Shown here in pieces: positions 1 to 7,278 of a DNA stretch of 64,000 bases. Numbering within the stretch: the stretch's first letter is position 1; each line of letters starts with the position of its first letter. Source of the stretch: Duganella guangzhouensis (GTDB lineage: Bacteria; Pseudomonadota; Gammaproteobacteria; Burkholderiales; Burkholderiaceae_D). The DNA lies in assembly GCF_009674535.1 (NCBI RefSeq), contig NZ_WKJK01000002.1, forward strand, positions 310,001 through 374,000, in the 5' to 3' direction. A program made the translations under genes and the position numbers. A model generated the notes under the pieces. It was not told where the DNA came from and did no database searches. It saw only the letters and a program-made list of their open reading frames with translations.

Positions 1-2
1 GA

Positions 3-1010
3 TATATAGCCCTAGTTGAAGGTGACGCAGAAGTAGGCAACTGCATTTTTTGTGGAGAGAAGCGAAAACTGACTGGTGAGCACATGTTTGCTCATTGGGT
101 ATCGAAGGCAACGTCCGCAACCAACTATCCAGATCTTCAACTAACACTTAGAACGCGAAGTGGCAACTCTGTCGCGCGATATGATCTAACAAGCTTCACC
201 TCGCCGAGAAACAAGGGCTCCGTGAATTTTCGCCTAAATATTTTGTGCGACAGTTGTAATAGTGGATGGGGAAGTACACTTCAAGACCACACCAACCAAG
301 TACTGAAACCGATACTCAATGGCGGGCCGCTTGTGTTGGACGACAGCGGTAGAGAGCTTGTGGCTAAGTGGATGACTTCCTTCATTATGGTGCGACAATT
401 CCTCCACCCAGAGCTAAATAGTATTCCCTCCGAATCTCGTCTCGATTTTTACAGAACCCAGCGACCTATGACTGGCCTATCAGTCTGGGTCTCAAAATAC
501 GATGGCGACAATTCTCATGAGTGTACGTACCGCGCGTTAGCCATCATCAGCGAAACTGAAGCGGCTCCTATCAGCCCCAACACTGGATTCGTTACTATGG
601 TCATGGGGAATCTAATATTTTTGGCGCTCTGGTCCTCGGCGCAGAACGTCATCGATAAATTTTCTCCAGCGGACCCTGGTTATCTTCCATTGATAAATGC
701 AATTTCCAACTCAACCGGGATGAGAGAGTTCACGCCAAATCCTTCGCATCCGCAAGTTTTCAAGCCTTTCTTTGGGAACAAAACCTTACCTCTGCACAGC
801 ATGTTAATGGACCTAGGCATGCGGCAAGTGTGGCCAACTTTCGCGGACTTCAACGCCGGACAACAGATCACGCTGCACCGCCGGGACTTCGACGACTTAA
901 ACAACATGGTGACGTACGTATTACTCACGCATGATCACTCATTAGACATCGCCCGCACCAATGCTGGAGATGTACAGAGACACTTGTTCTCTTTAGACGG
1001 AGACTTGTAA
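3..1010 (+). CDS. HNH-fold protein, 5' end outside the window
   Basis: The frame is open from the left edge; the first ATG (84) is not the true start. Upstream of it, in frame, lie a CxxC pair (TGC at 42, TGT at 51) and the stretch LTGEH. These match the N-terminal zinc/HNH half of small HNH-like proteins (CxxC, then LTxEHxFxxW). The second half follows at about codon 80 (LCDSCNSGW), giving two Cys pairs as in a treble-clef HNH fold. The rest (about 230 residues) has no motif I recognise. Base composition is AT-richer than the core genome to the right. It is probably cargo of the tRNA-linked island. A nuclease role is inferred from the fold only. Confidence 0.6.
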   Translation, partial: YIALVEGDAEVGNCIFCGEKRKLTGEHMFAHWVSKATSATNYPDLQLTLRTRSGNSVARYDLTSFTSPRNKGSVNFRLNILCDSCNSGWGSTLQDHTNQVLKPILNGGPLVLDDSGRELVAKWMTSFIMVRQFLHPELNSIPSESRLDFYRTQRPMTGLSVWVSKYDGDNSHECTYRALAIISETEAAPISPNTGFVTMVMGNLIFLALWSSAQNVIDKFSPADPGYLPLINAISNSTGMREFTPNPSHPQVFKPFFGNKTLPLHSMLMDLGMRQVWPTFADFNAGQQITLHRRDFDDLNNMVTYVLLTHDHSLDIARTNAGDVQRHLFSLDGDL

Positions 1011-1033
1011 AAGAGTTAGCGGCCGAAATATGC

Positions 1034-1064
1034 AAAAAGCCCACTACCAAAGGCGGTGGGCTTT
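1034..1064 (+). terminator. Rho-independent terminator, probably bidirectional
   Basis: A 9-bp perfect inverted repeat (AAAGCCCAC at 1036-1044, GTGGGCTTT at 1056-1064) has a T-rich tail on the plus strand and a run of five A before it. It could therefore also stop minus-strand transcripts. It sits 25 bases after the stop codon of the HNH-fold gene. Confidence 0.75.
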
Positions 1065-1166
1065 CTCTGGGCGAACGAATGCCCGTGTGATGCCAGCACA
1101 ACAGAAGCCTGGGTTAGTGCCCAGATGGATTAGAATTTTTCTTAACCGGTGCCAAAAGGAGTAAAC

Positions 1167-2030
1167 ATGAGCGACGATGCGAACCATGAACAAAGAGAAA
1201 AAATCTCCGAACCAATTAAGCGTGAAGTGCGTCAGCGATGCGGCTTCGGATGTGTAGTTTGTGGATTAGCAATCATAGAATATGCTCACATAGAACCGTA
1301 TGCAGTTGTTCGCGAGCATGACGCCGACAATCTCACACTGTTGTGCCCGAATCATCATACACAGTTCGATAAGCATATGCTGCCAAAAGACTACATTCTT
1401 GCAAAAAACGCGGCTCCAAAATGCTTAGATGCGGGTTTCCACACACTACCACTGCATGCTGTGCCGGGCCAGTATCCAGAATTTTTTCTAGGTACAAATA
1501 AGTGGACTCGCAGCAGTCAACCTTTAAACGTCAGCGGATACCCCATCATCACCGTTGAGAGCCCTGCAGAGGCAGGCGGCCCATATTTGATATCTGGAAA
1601 ATTTTTTAATTCTCGCGGATTGCTCTCTGCGGAAATCGTGCGAAATGAGTGGTTTGGGAGAGCTGACGAATGGGATGTCTTACAGGAAGGGAACCGCATC
1701 ACAATTAGGGATGCGGCCGGAAGTATATCGCTACGCCTTCAGTTTCGTCCCGGCGAGGGAATTAGTGTCGAACGCCTAAATATGTTCGTCAACGGTGATC
1801 GAATCGAAGCAGACGAAGCAGGGAAGGTACGCGTAAGTTCGTCGAGTGGATTTGAATTCACGCTTAGCGGGAACACTTTCGATGAAGTGCCCGGCGTGGC
1901 CACGGGCTACCTCGGCCATATTTCAGAACAGACGTTTGAACATCAACAAACTCCCGCCTCAATCCGCCAAGCACCCGACTTCACGCCAACGAATAGGATA
2001 CTGTTACACTGGAAACCTCCAACGGTGTAA
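1167..2030 (+). CDS. HNH endonuclease domain protein
   Basis: The HNH domain lies at about residues 20-75: CGFGCVVCG supplies the first Cys pair, then AHIEPY, then NLTLLCPNHHTQFD. That is the classic C-x2-C / H / N-x-LC-x2-HH layout. About 200 C-terminal residues, predicted beta-rich, are not recognised. I chose ATG 1167 over an in-frame GTG at 1149 because AAAAGGAG (1154-1161) sits 5 bases ahead of it. The gene is preceded by a terminator, so it is probably its own transcript. Its tail is followed within 6 bases by the left end of an IS481 element. It is AT-richer than the core genome, and a defence or mobile-element cargo role is only inferred. Confidence 0.75.
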   Translation: MSDDANHEQREKISEPIKREVRQRCGFGCVVCGLAIIEYAHIEPYAVVREHDADNLTLLCPNHHTQFDKHMLPKDYILAKNAAPKCLDAGFHTLPLHAVPGQYPEFFLGTNKWTRSSQPLNVSGYPIITVESPAEAGGPYLISGKFFNSRGLLSAEIVRNEWFGRADEWDVLQEGNRITIRDAAGSISLRLQFRPGEGISVERLNMFVNGDRIEADEAGKVRVSSSSGFEFTLSGNTFDEVPGVATGYLGHISEQTFEHQQTPASIRQAPDFTPTNRILLHWKPPTV

Positions 2031-2035
2031 TTAGA

Positions 2036-2063
2036 TGTGCGATTCACAGACATCATTTCAATT
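2036..2063. repeat. IS481 terminal inverted repeat, left
   Basis: This pairs with 3027-3054 at 27 of 28 positions. The transposase stop codon (2053-2055) lies inside this repeat. Confidence 0.85.
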
Positions 2064-3015
2064 TTCGCAGCGCTAGTTCAGCCCGATAATTCTGTTCCTG
2101 AAGACGCTCTTTTAACGGATCGAATTTCGCGCTGACCTCCTCCCATAGCAGTGCTTTGTCGGAGAGTTCGGTAAGGCGCTCAACAGGTGTTTTGCCATCG
2201 AGAGAACTGTGCGGCCTATCCCAGTTGTAGTAGTGCTGCCATTCCGCCAGCAAATCAGGGCGCAATGGATCTTTAATATCGACTGTGGAATAGAACTCGT
2301 CGAGATCAGTTCGTTGCGATCTTTCCACCTTGCCGTTTAGGTGCGGCGATGCAGGCTTGATGGGACGAAACTTAATTCCCCACTCTAGAAGCCGCTCCTG
2401 AAATTTTGTGGCGAAAAACTCGCGCCCGCGATCTGTTTGAATTCGTTGGATCGCGAACGGCATTTCTTCGATCACTGCGTCAAAGAACTGCATCGTGTTA
2501 TTTGCTGTTCTGCGGCGAAAGAGCCGTAGGACCTTGTAGCGTGTGCAGTCATCAATGGCCGTGTACTGGTAGATGCCAGGGGCGATCTTGCAGACGTCCA
2601 TCTGCACACGATCGCCAGGGGTGGGCCGGCTGTACCTAACGACCTGTTTTCTATAGGCCCGTTTGTGATTCAGTATTGACTTGCCAATGCGCTCCAGGAC
2701 TTTATGGATCGTCGCAGTCGATAGCGAAATTTCGTGTAGGCGGCGCAGCTCATTTTGGATCTGCCGATGCCCAAGTTTGCGTTTGCGGAGGTCTGTAATC
2801 AGCTGCTCGTGCGCTGGCGACACTTTCTTGAACGGAGAGGACTTAGGCCGGCGGCTTTCCTCTTGCAGGCCCGCCTCTCCGTGTTCTTGATACCGGGTCC
2901 ACCACTTGCGCAGCGTCGGCCGCGAGATGCCGCAACGCAGGCATACAACGCCTGCGTTGCCGAGTTCCTCGTACAACTGAACCCATCGTAGCCGCTTCCA
3001 GATATCGTCATTCAT
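2053..3015 (-). CDS. IS481-family transposase
   Basis: The protein is 320 aa, full length for the family. An N-terminal helix-turn-helix (about residues 15-50, CGISRPTLRKWWTRY) is followed by an HTH_32-like linker. The rve/DDE integrase core shows Asp in QMDVCK (about 140), Asp in QTDRGREFF (about 195) and Glu in NGKVERSQ (about 235). The ASPHLNGKVERSQRT segment is characteristic. It starts at ATG 3015 inside the right end of the element and stops inside the left inverted repeat. No frameshift or internal stop is present, so it looks active. It catalyses cut-and-paste or copy-type transposition of its own element. Confidence 0.93.
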   Translation of the reverse strand: MNDDIWKRLRWVQLYEELGNAGVVCLRCGISRPTLRKWWTRYQEHGEAGLQEESRRPKSSPFKKVSPAHEQLITDLRKRKLGHRQIQNELRRLHEISLSTATIHKVLERIGKSILNHKRAYRKQVVRYSRPTPGDRVQMDVCKIAPGIYQYTAIDDCTRYKVLRLFRRRTANNTMQFFDAVIEEMPFAIQRIQTDRGREFFATKFQERLLEWGIKFRPIKPASPHLNGKVERSQRTDLDEFYSTVDIKDPLRPDLLAEWQHYYNWDRPHSSLDGKTPVERLTELSDKALLWEEVSAKFDPLKERLQEQNYRAELALRKLK

Positions 3016-3026
3016 GACGCCATTTT

Positions 3027-3054
3027 AATTGAAATGATGTCTATGAATCGCACA
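3027..3054. repeat. IS481 terminal inverted repeat, right
   Basis: This is the reverse complement of 2036-2063 with one mismatch (T for C at the 12th position). Its outer end abuts the ATG at 3055 of the AlpA-like gene. Confidence 0.85.
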
Positions 3055-3261
3055 ATGAACATGGCCGAAATGAAGACCTTCATCCGCCTGCCAGCGGTAA
3101 TCGCCACGACCGGCCTGTCGCGCAGCACCGTCCTGCGCGCTGTGAAGGCCGGGACGATTCCGGCGCCGATCCAAATCGGGCCGCACGCGGTTGCATGGGA
3201 TTCGGGCGCGGTGACGCAGTGGCAGTTGGATCGCATTGCGGCAAGCCGGCCGAAATCATAA
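3055..3261 (+). CDS. AlpA-family phage/island regulator
   Basis: A small (about 68 aa) MerR-like winged-helix protein. FIRLPAVIATTGLSRSTVLRAVKAGTIPAP is cut here to its key parts: the helix-turn-helix TGLSRSTVLRAV, the P-x-P turn, then GPHAVAWDSGAVTQWQ, the usual AlpA ending. Such proteins switch on excisionase/integrase functions of prophages and islands. Its position beside a tRNA gene fits that role. ATGs at 3055, 3061 and 3070 are all possible and none has a clear Shine-Dalgarno. The IS481 right end touches 3054, so the native promoter has been displaced and expression may now depend on the IS. Confidence 0.75.
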   Translation: MNMAEMKTFIRLPAVIATTGLSRSTVLRAVKAGTIPAPIQIGPHAVAWDSGAVTQWQLDRIAASRPKS

Positions 3262-3341
3262 TCGTCCCACCCCGTACCAAGACGCTCCATCCGAGGCCGC
3301 CGATTTGTAGGGGTAAATGTAGGGGTGATTTTTCGAGGCAC

Positions 3342-3368
3342 AAAAAAGGCCAGCGTCTCAGCTGGCCT
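3342..3368 (-). terminator. Terminator of the tRNA-Pro transcript
   Basis: Reading the minus strand, the stem is AGGCCAGC / GCTGGCCT (3361-3368 and 3347-3354, perfect 8 bp) with a 6-base loop, followed by a run of six T (3342-3347). It lies 16 bases beyond the tRNA 3' end. Confidence 0.85.
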
Positions 3369-3384
3369 AAGTCTTTGATTTTGT

Positions 3385-3461
<77 letters not shown>

Positions 3462-3472
3462 ACGAACAGCTT

Positions 3473-3502
3473 ATTATAGCAGCCGGTTTAAGTATTTGTC
3501 AT
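3473..3502 (-). promoter_or_regulatory. Sigma-70 promoter of tRNA-Pro
   Basis: On the minus strand ATGACA (3502-3497, 5 of 6 to the -35 consensus) is followed after 18 bases by a perfect TATAAT (3478-3473). The predicted start is a few bases upstream of the tRNA 5' end. Confidence 0.75.
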
Positions 3503-3531
3503 GTTTGCCTGGGGCCGCTAAGATACCGTTC

Positions 3532-4356
3532 ATGAACCCCGCCGATCTTGAACGCGCCGCCGCTCTTGTCCAACAAGCCGACCTGCTGGTCGTGGCCGCT
3601 GGTGCCGGCATGGGTGTCGATTCCGGCTTGCCGGATTTTCGCGGCAATCAGGGTTTTTGGCAGGCTTATCCCGCCCTCGGCCGCGCGCGCATGGAGTTCA
3701 CCAGCGTTGCCTCACCGTCGACCTTTCACGATGATCCCGCGCTGGCTTGGGGATTTTACGGACACCGTCTCAATCTGTATCGCGCCACCGTGCCGCATGC
3801 CGGCTTCGCACTGCTAAGAAAATGGGGCGAGCGGATGGAACATGGCGTCGGCGTCTTCACCAGCAACGTCGATGGCCATTTCCAGGCCGCCGGCTTCGAC
3901 CCGCAGCGCATCTATGAGTGCCACGGCTCTATCCATCATCTGCAATGCCTGGAGCCTTGCGGCGCCGATATCTGGAGCGCGGACGACTACACGCCTCAAG
4001 TCGACAACGATGCCTGCCGCCTGCTGAACGCCGCCCCCACCTGCCCGCACTGCGGCGGCATGGCACGACCGAATATTCTGATGTTTGGCGACTGGGGTTG
4101 GATCGAGCAGCGCTCGGCCGCTCAGGAGCGCCGGCTGCACGCGCTGCTGCGCAAGGCACAACGGCCGCTGGTGATTGAGCTGGGCGCGGGCACCGCGATT
4201 CCGTCGGTGCGCCACTTCGGCCACAGCGTGGTGCAGCAGCTCGGCGGACGCATGGTGCGCATCAATCCGCGCGAGCCGCAGGTCGCCAGTCCGCATGATG
4301 TGGGACTGGCTTCCGGCGCCTTCGCGGCACTGGCCGCGATAGACGCTTTACTATAA
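3532..4356 (+). CDS. Sir2-family NAD-dependent protein deacetylase
   Basis: 274 aa with the sirtuin signatures in order: GAGMGVDSGLPDFRG (residues 24-38, NAD pocket), TSNVDG (110-115), CHGS with the catalytic His at 131, Zn-finger cysteines C139/C143 and C171/C174, then ELGAG and RINP near the C-terminus. It should remove acyl groups from lysines using NAD in the cytoplasm. The first motif reads GMGVDSG where most sirtuins have GxSxxSG, and the Zn-module spacing is short, so this is a divergent bacterial class. I chose ATG 3532; an in-frame TTG at 3496 would add 12 residues of no sirtuin character. It is convergent with the FAH gene. Confidence 0.85.
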   Translation: MNPADLERAAALVQQADLLVVAAGAGMGVDSGLPDFRGNQGFWQAYPALGRARMEFTSVASPSTFHDDPALAWGFYGHRLNLYRATVPHAGFALLRKWGERMEHGVGVFTSNVDGHFQAAGFDPQRIYECHGSIHHLQCLEPCGADIWSADDYTPQVDNDACRLLNAAPTCPHCGGMARPNILMFGDWGWIEQRSAAQERRLHALLRKAQRPLVIELGAGTAIPSVRHFGHSVVQQLGGRMVRINPREPQVASPHDVGLASGAFAALAAIDALL

Positions 4357-4361
4357 ACGAT

Positions 4362-5069
4362 TTATACCAATTTAACGGCAATCGGCGACAAGCCTTCGAC
4401 TTTGCCTTCCAATACCTGGCCGCGCACCACGGCGCCCACGCCTTCCGGCGTACCGCTGAAAATCAGGTCGCCCGGCGCCAGCGTGAACAACGTGGACAGG
4501 TTGGCAATGGTCTCGTTGATCGACCAGATCAGATGCGCAATGGTGGACGACTGCTTGGTCACGCCATCCACATCCAACTGGATCGCGGCCTGGTTGATGT
4601 CGCCCGCGTCTGCCGCAGGGTGAATCAGGCCTATCGGCGCCGAGAAGTCGAACGCCTTGCCGATTTCCCAAGGACGGCCGGCGTCGCGCATTTTGAATTG
4701 CAGGTCGCGCCGCGTCATGTCGAAACCGACCGCGTAGCCGAAGATGTGTGACGCCGCGTCTTCCACCGCGATATTGGCACCGCCCTTGCCGATGGCGACC
4801 ACCAGTTCGCACTCGTAGTGCAGATTATTGGTCAGCGGTGGATACGGCAGTTCCAGCACGCGGTTCGGCGCGGCCGGAATCACGGCTTGGGCGTCGCCCG
4901 GTTTGCAGAAGAAGAATGGTGGTTCGCGCTCAGGGTCGGAGCCCATTTCGCGCGCGTGGCCGGCGTAGTTGCGGCCCACGCAGTAGACGCGGCGCACGGG
5001 AAACAGGTCGGACGTGCCTGCGACCGGCAGGCCCACGATGTCGTGGGCGGGGATTACGTAGGATGTCAT
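4362..5069 (-). CDS. Fumarylacetoacetate hydrolase family protein
   Basis: 235 aa, the size of single-domain FAH proteins (YcgM type). Visible family motifs are GRNYAGHA near residue 30, FFCKPGDA, the metal-binding [10 protein letters not shown], the [12 protein letters not shown] block, FDFSAPIG, and [11 protein letters not shown] near the end. Members cleave C-C bonds in acylpyruvates such as fumarylpyruvate, or tautomerise oxaloacetate, with Mg2+. No aromatic-degradation partner is nearby, so the substrate cannot be named. It lies downstream of the tetR gene on the same strand with an 86-bp gap, so it is probably independent. Confidence 0.85.
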   Translation of the reverse strand: MTSYVIPAHDIVGLPVAGTSDLFPVRRVYCVGRNYAGHAREMGSDPEREPPFFFCKPGDAQAVIPAAPNRVLELPYPPLTNNLHYECELVVAIGKGGANIAVEDAASHIFGYAVGFDMTRRDLQFKMRDAGRPWEIGKAFDFSAPIGLIHPAADAGDINQAAIQLDVDGVTKQSSTIAHLIWSINETIANLSTLFTLAPGDLIFSGTPEGVGAVVRGQVLEGKVEGLSPIAVKLV

Positions 5070-5155
5070 GATGCTCCGTTCAGCAGATAAGGGAGATCAT
5101 GCATGGTACAACAGCCCGCGCCCGATTGCAGCGGGGCGAAACATTACGAGACAAA

Positions 5156-5767
5156 TCAGCCCAGCAACAATACCTTCAGTACCAGGCGATACCCCTCCAC
5201 CAGGGAGTCGCGGTTCATGTCCGGACGCTGTATGGCGCGGATGGGCAAGCCGTGGAACAGCGCCACCATGGTGTTGATGCGGCCGTCCAGCAGCGCGTCG
5301 TCGATCGGCAGGCCGCGCTTCTCGCGTTCACGCTTGACGATGGGGCGGAAGCGGTCGCCCACACGGCGATCGGCCGCCTGCAGCGCTTCAGCGATTTTCG
5401 GATTACGCGTCGCCTCGGCAAACATCTCCATCGGCAGATCGGAGCAATTGGGATCGAGCCGGCGCGCGACGTGTTCGTGCGCGTTGTCGATCATCGACTG
5501 CAGCGGATCATCGAGGCTATCCAGCTCGCTCAGGTTGGTCAGCACGTCTTCGGCGTGCAGGTCGACGAACGCCATGATGATGGCGTCCTTGTTGTCGAAG
5601 TAGTTGTAGATATGGCCGGCGCTCATGCCGGCTTCTTTCGAAATCTCCGACATGCTGGCGGCGTGGAAGCCGCTGCGGGCAAAACACACGGCTGCCGCCT
5701 GCAACACCTGATTGCGGCGGTTCTGTGCGCGCTCAGGGTCGGTGCGGCGTTTGACCGGGGTGCTCAT
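5156..5767 (-). CDS. TetR/AcrR-family repressor of the RND operon
   Basis: 203 aa. The N-terminal TetR helix-turn-helix (about residues 15-65) has the typical FARSGFHAASMSEIS and AGMSAGHIYNYFDNKDAI. The C-terminal ligand-binding part is unassigned, as usual. It is the last gene of the adeA-like/acrB-like/oprM-like operon, on the same strand with a 70-bp gap. A perfect palindrome of TetR type lies in the promoter of that operon, so feedback repression relieved by pump substrates is the natural reading. Confidence 0.85.
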   Translation of the reverse strand: MSTPVKRRTDPERAQNRRNQVLQAAAVCFARSGFHAASMSEISKEAGMSAGHIYNYFDNKDAIIMAFVDLHAEDVLTNLSELDSLDDPLQSMIDNAHEHVARRLDPNCSDLPMEMFAEATRNPKIAEALQAADRRVGDRFRPIVKREREKRGLPIDDALLDGRINTMVALFHGLPIRAIQRPDMNRDSLVEGYRLVLKVLLLG

Positions 5768-5837
5768 ACTATTCCTTGGTTATGGTGCCTGGGTAGAAAT
5801 GGCGGCGGCCGCGCTGACGCGGCCACCGCCGGCTCAC

Positions 5838-7277
5838 TTATCGCGTCTGCGTTTGCGGCAGCTCCGGCTGCCAACCGCCGCCCAGCACCTTGTACAGGGA
5901 GACGGCGTTACTGGTCTTGGCCAGGCGCGTGGTAATCAGCGTTTGCTGCGCCGAGTACAACGAACGTTGCGACACCAGCGCGTTCAGATAAGTATCCGCG
6001 CCCTTGCGGTAGCGCGCCTCGTTGATGGTGTAGCTCTTCTCCGACGCCTGCACCAATGCCTGCTGCGAGCTCAAACGCTGCTCCACCGTGCCGCGCGTGG
6101 CCAGTGCATCAGCCACTTCCTGGAACGCGGTCTGCACCGCTTTCTCGTACTGCGCCACAGCGATATCGCGATTGGTTTTGGCGATCGACAGGTTGGCGTT
6201 GTTGACGCCACCATCGAAGATCGGCAACGTCAGTTGCGGGATGAAGGTCCACGCGCCGGAGCCGCCCTTGAACAGGCCGGACAAGCTGGAGCTGGCGCTG
6301 CCGCCGGTCGCCGTCAGCGAAATGCTCGGGAAGAAGGCGGCACGCGCCACGCCGATGTTGGCATTAGCGGCGCGCAGCGTGCGCTCGGCTTCCTGCACGT
6401 CCGGACGCGATTGCAGCAGGTCCGATGGCAGGCCGGCCGGAATCGGCGCCAGCTGGGTCACTTCGTTCAGTTCACCAGTTGGCAGCAGATCGTCCGCCAC
6501 GGCGGCGCCCACCAGCAAGGTCAGCGCGTTCTGGTCGATCGCCACCTGGGCGGTGTAGACCGCCGCGTCGTTGCGCGCCGATTCCACACTGGTTTGCGCG
6601 TCGTACAGATCCGGTCCCGCCACCACGCCGGAAGCGAAGCGCTTCTGGATCAGCTCATAGGTGGTCTGCTGCGACTTCAGCGTATCCTGCGCCAGCTTCA
6701 AACGCTGCTGGTCCGCGCTCAACGTCAGGTAGGCGTTGGCCACCTCCGCCACCAGCGTGATTTGCTGGGTGCGGCGCGCTTCCTCGGTGCCGAGGTAAGT
6801 CTGCAGGCCGGCATCGGCGGTGTTGCGCAGTTTGCCGAAGAAGTCCAGCTCATACGAGGACAGCGCCAGACCACCGCTGTAGCTGCGGCTGATGGTCGGG
6901 TTGCCGCTGCTGGTCATGGTGCCCGGCGTGCGCGACGCGGTCTGGCCGACCGACACCGACAGTTTAGGCAGCAGCGCCGCGGTGTCGATGTTGTACTCGG
7001 CCTTGGCCTTTTCAATATTCAGCGCCGACACGCGCAAATCGCGGTTGTTGGCCAGCGCCAGCTCGATCACCTTGCGCAGCTTGGCGTCGGTGAAGTACTC
7101 GCGCCACAGGATTTGCGACACCGGCTTGGCGTCGGCCGCGGCAGCCGGCACACCCTTGTAAGCGTCGCCGCTCGGGAATGCCTGCGGCACCGCTTGCGCC
7201 GGGCGTTCATACACCGGCGCCAGGCTGCAGCCGGCCAACATCGCCAGCGCCGCCATTGTGATTAAAGACTTTTTCAT
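5838..7277 (-). CDS. RND efflux outer-membrane factor, OprM/NodT type
   Basis: 479 aa lipoprotein. MKKSLITMAALAMLAGC gives a signal peptide with lipobox LAGC (Cys17). Two OEP repeats follow, with the SYELDFFGKLR motif and the C-terminal LxxA...LGGGW typical of OprM. It forms the trimeric exit duct of the pump. Its ATG is 1 bp from the stop of the transporter gene upstream, so the two are co-translated. Confidence 0.93.
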   Translation of the reverse strand: MKKSLITMAALAMLAGCSLAPVYERPAQAVPQAFPSGDAYKGVPAAAADAKPVSQILWREYFTDAKLRKVIELALANNRDLRVSALNIEKAKAEYNIDTAALLPKLSVSVGQTASRTPGTMTSSGNPTISRSYSGGLALSSYELDFFGKLRNTADAGLQTYLGTEEARRTQQITLVAEVANAYLTLSADQQRLKLAQDTLKSQQTTYELIQKRFASGVVAGPDLYDAQTSVESARNDAAVYTAQVAIDQNALTLLVGAAVADDLLPTGELNEVTQLAPIPAGLPSDLLQSRPDVQEAERTLRAANANIGVARAAFFPSISLTATGGSASSSLSGLFKGGSGAWTFIPQLTLPIFDGGVNNANLSIAKTNRDIAVAQYEKAVQTAFQEVADALATRGTVEQRLSSQQALVQASEKSYTINEARYRKGADTYLNALVSQRSLYSAQQTLITTRLAKTSNAVSLYKVLGGGWQPELPQTQTR

Positions 7278-7278
7278 A

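Larger units (their letters stand above)
2036..3054 (-). mobile_element. IS481-family insertion sequence, complete
   Basis: A single DDE transposase gene is bounded by terminal inverted repeats at 2036-2063 and 3027-3054. Both begin TGTGCGATTCA, and 27 of 28 positions match when one is reverse-complemented. The outer bases start 5'-TGT, as is usual for IS481. The element is 1,019 bp. I see no direct target duplication in the flanks (2026-2035 against 3055-3064), so the insertion may be old or followed by a rearrangement. It lies directly upstream of the AlpA-like gene. Confidence 0.85.

Noticed and set aside
2026..3064. Target-site duplication around the IS481 element
   Set aside because: The bases just outside the two inverted repeats do not match in any short direct repeat, so I do not claim one.
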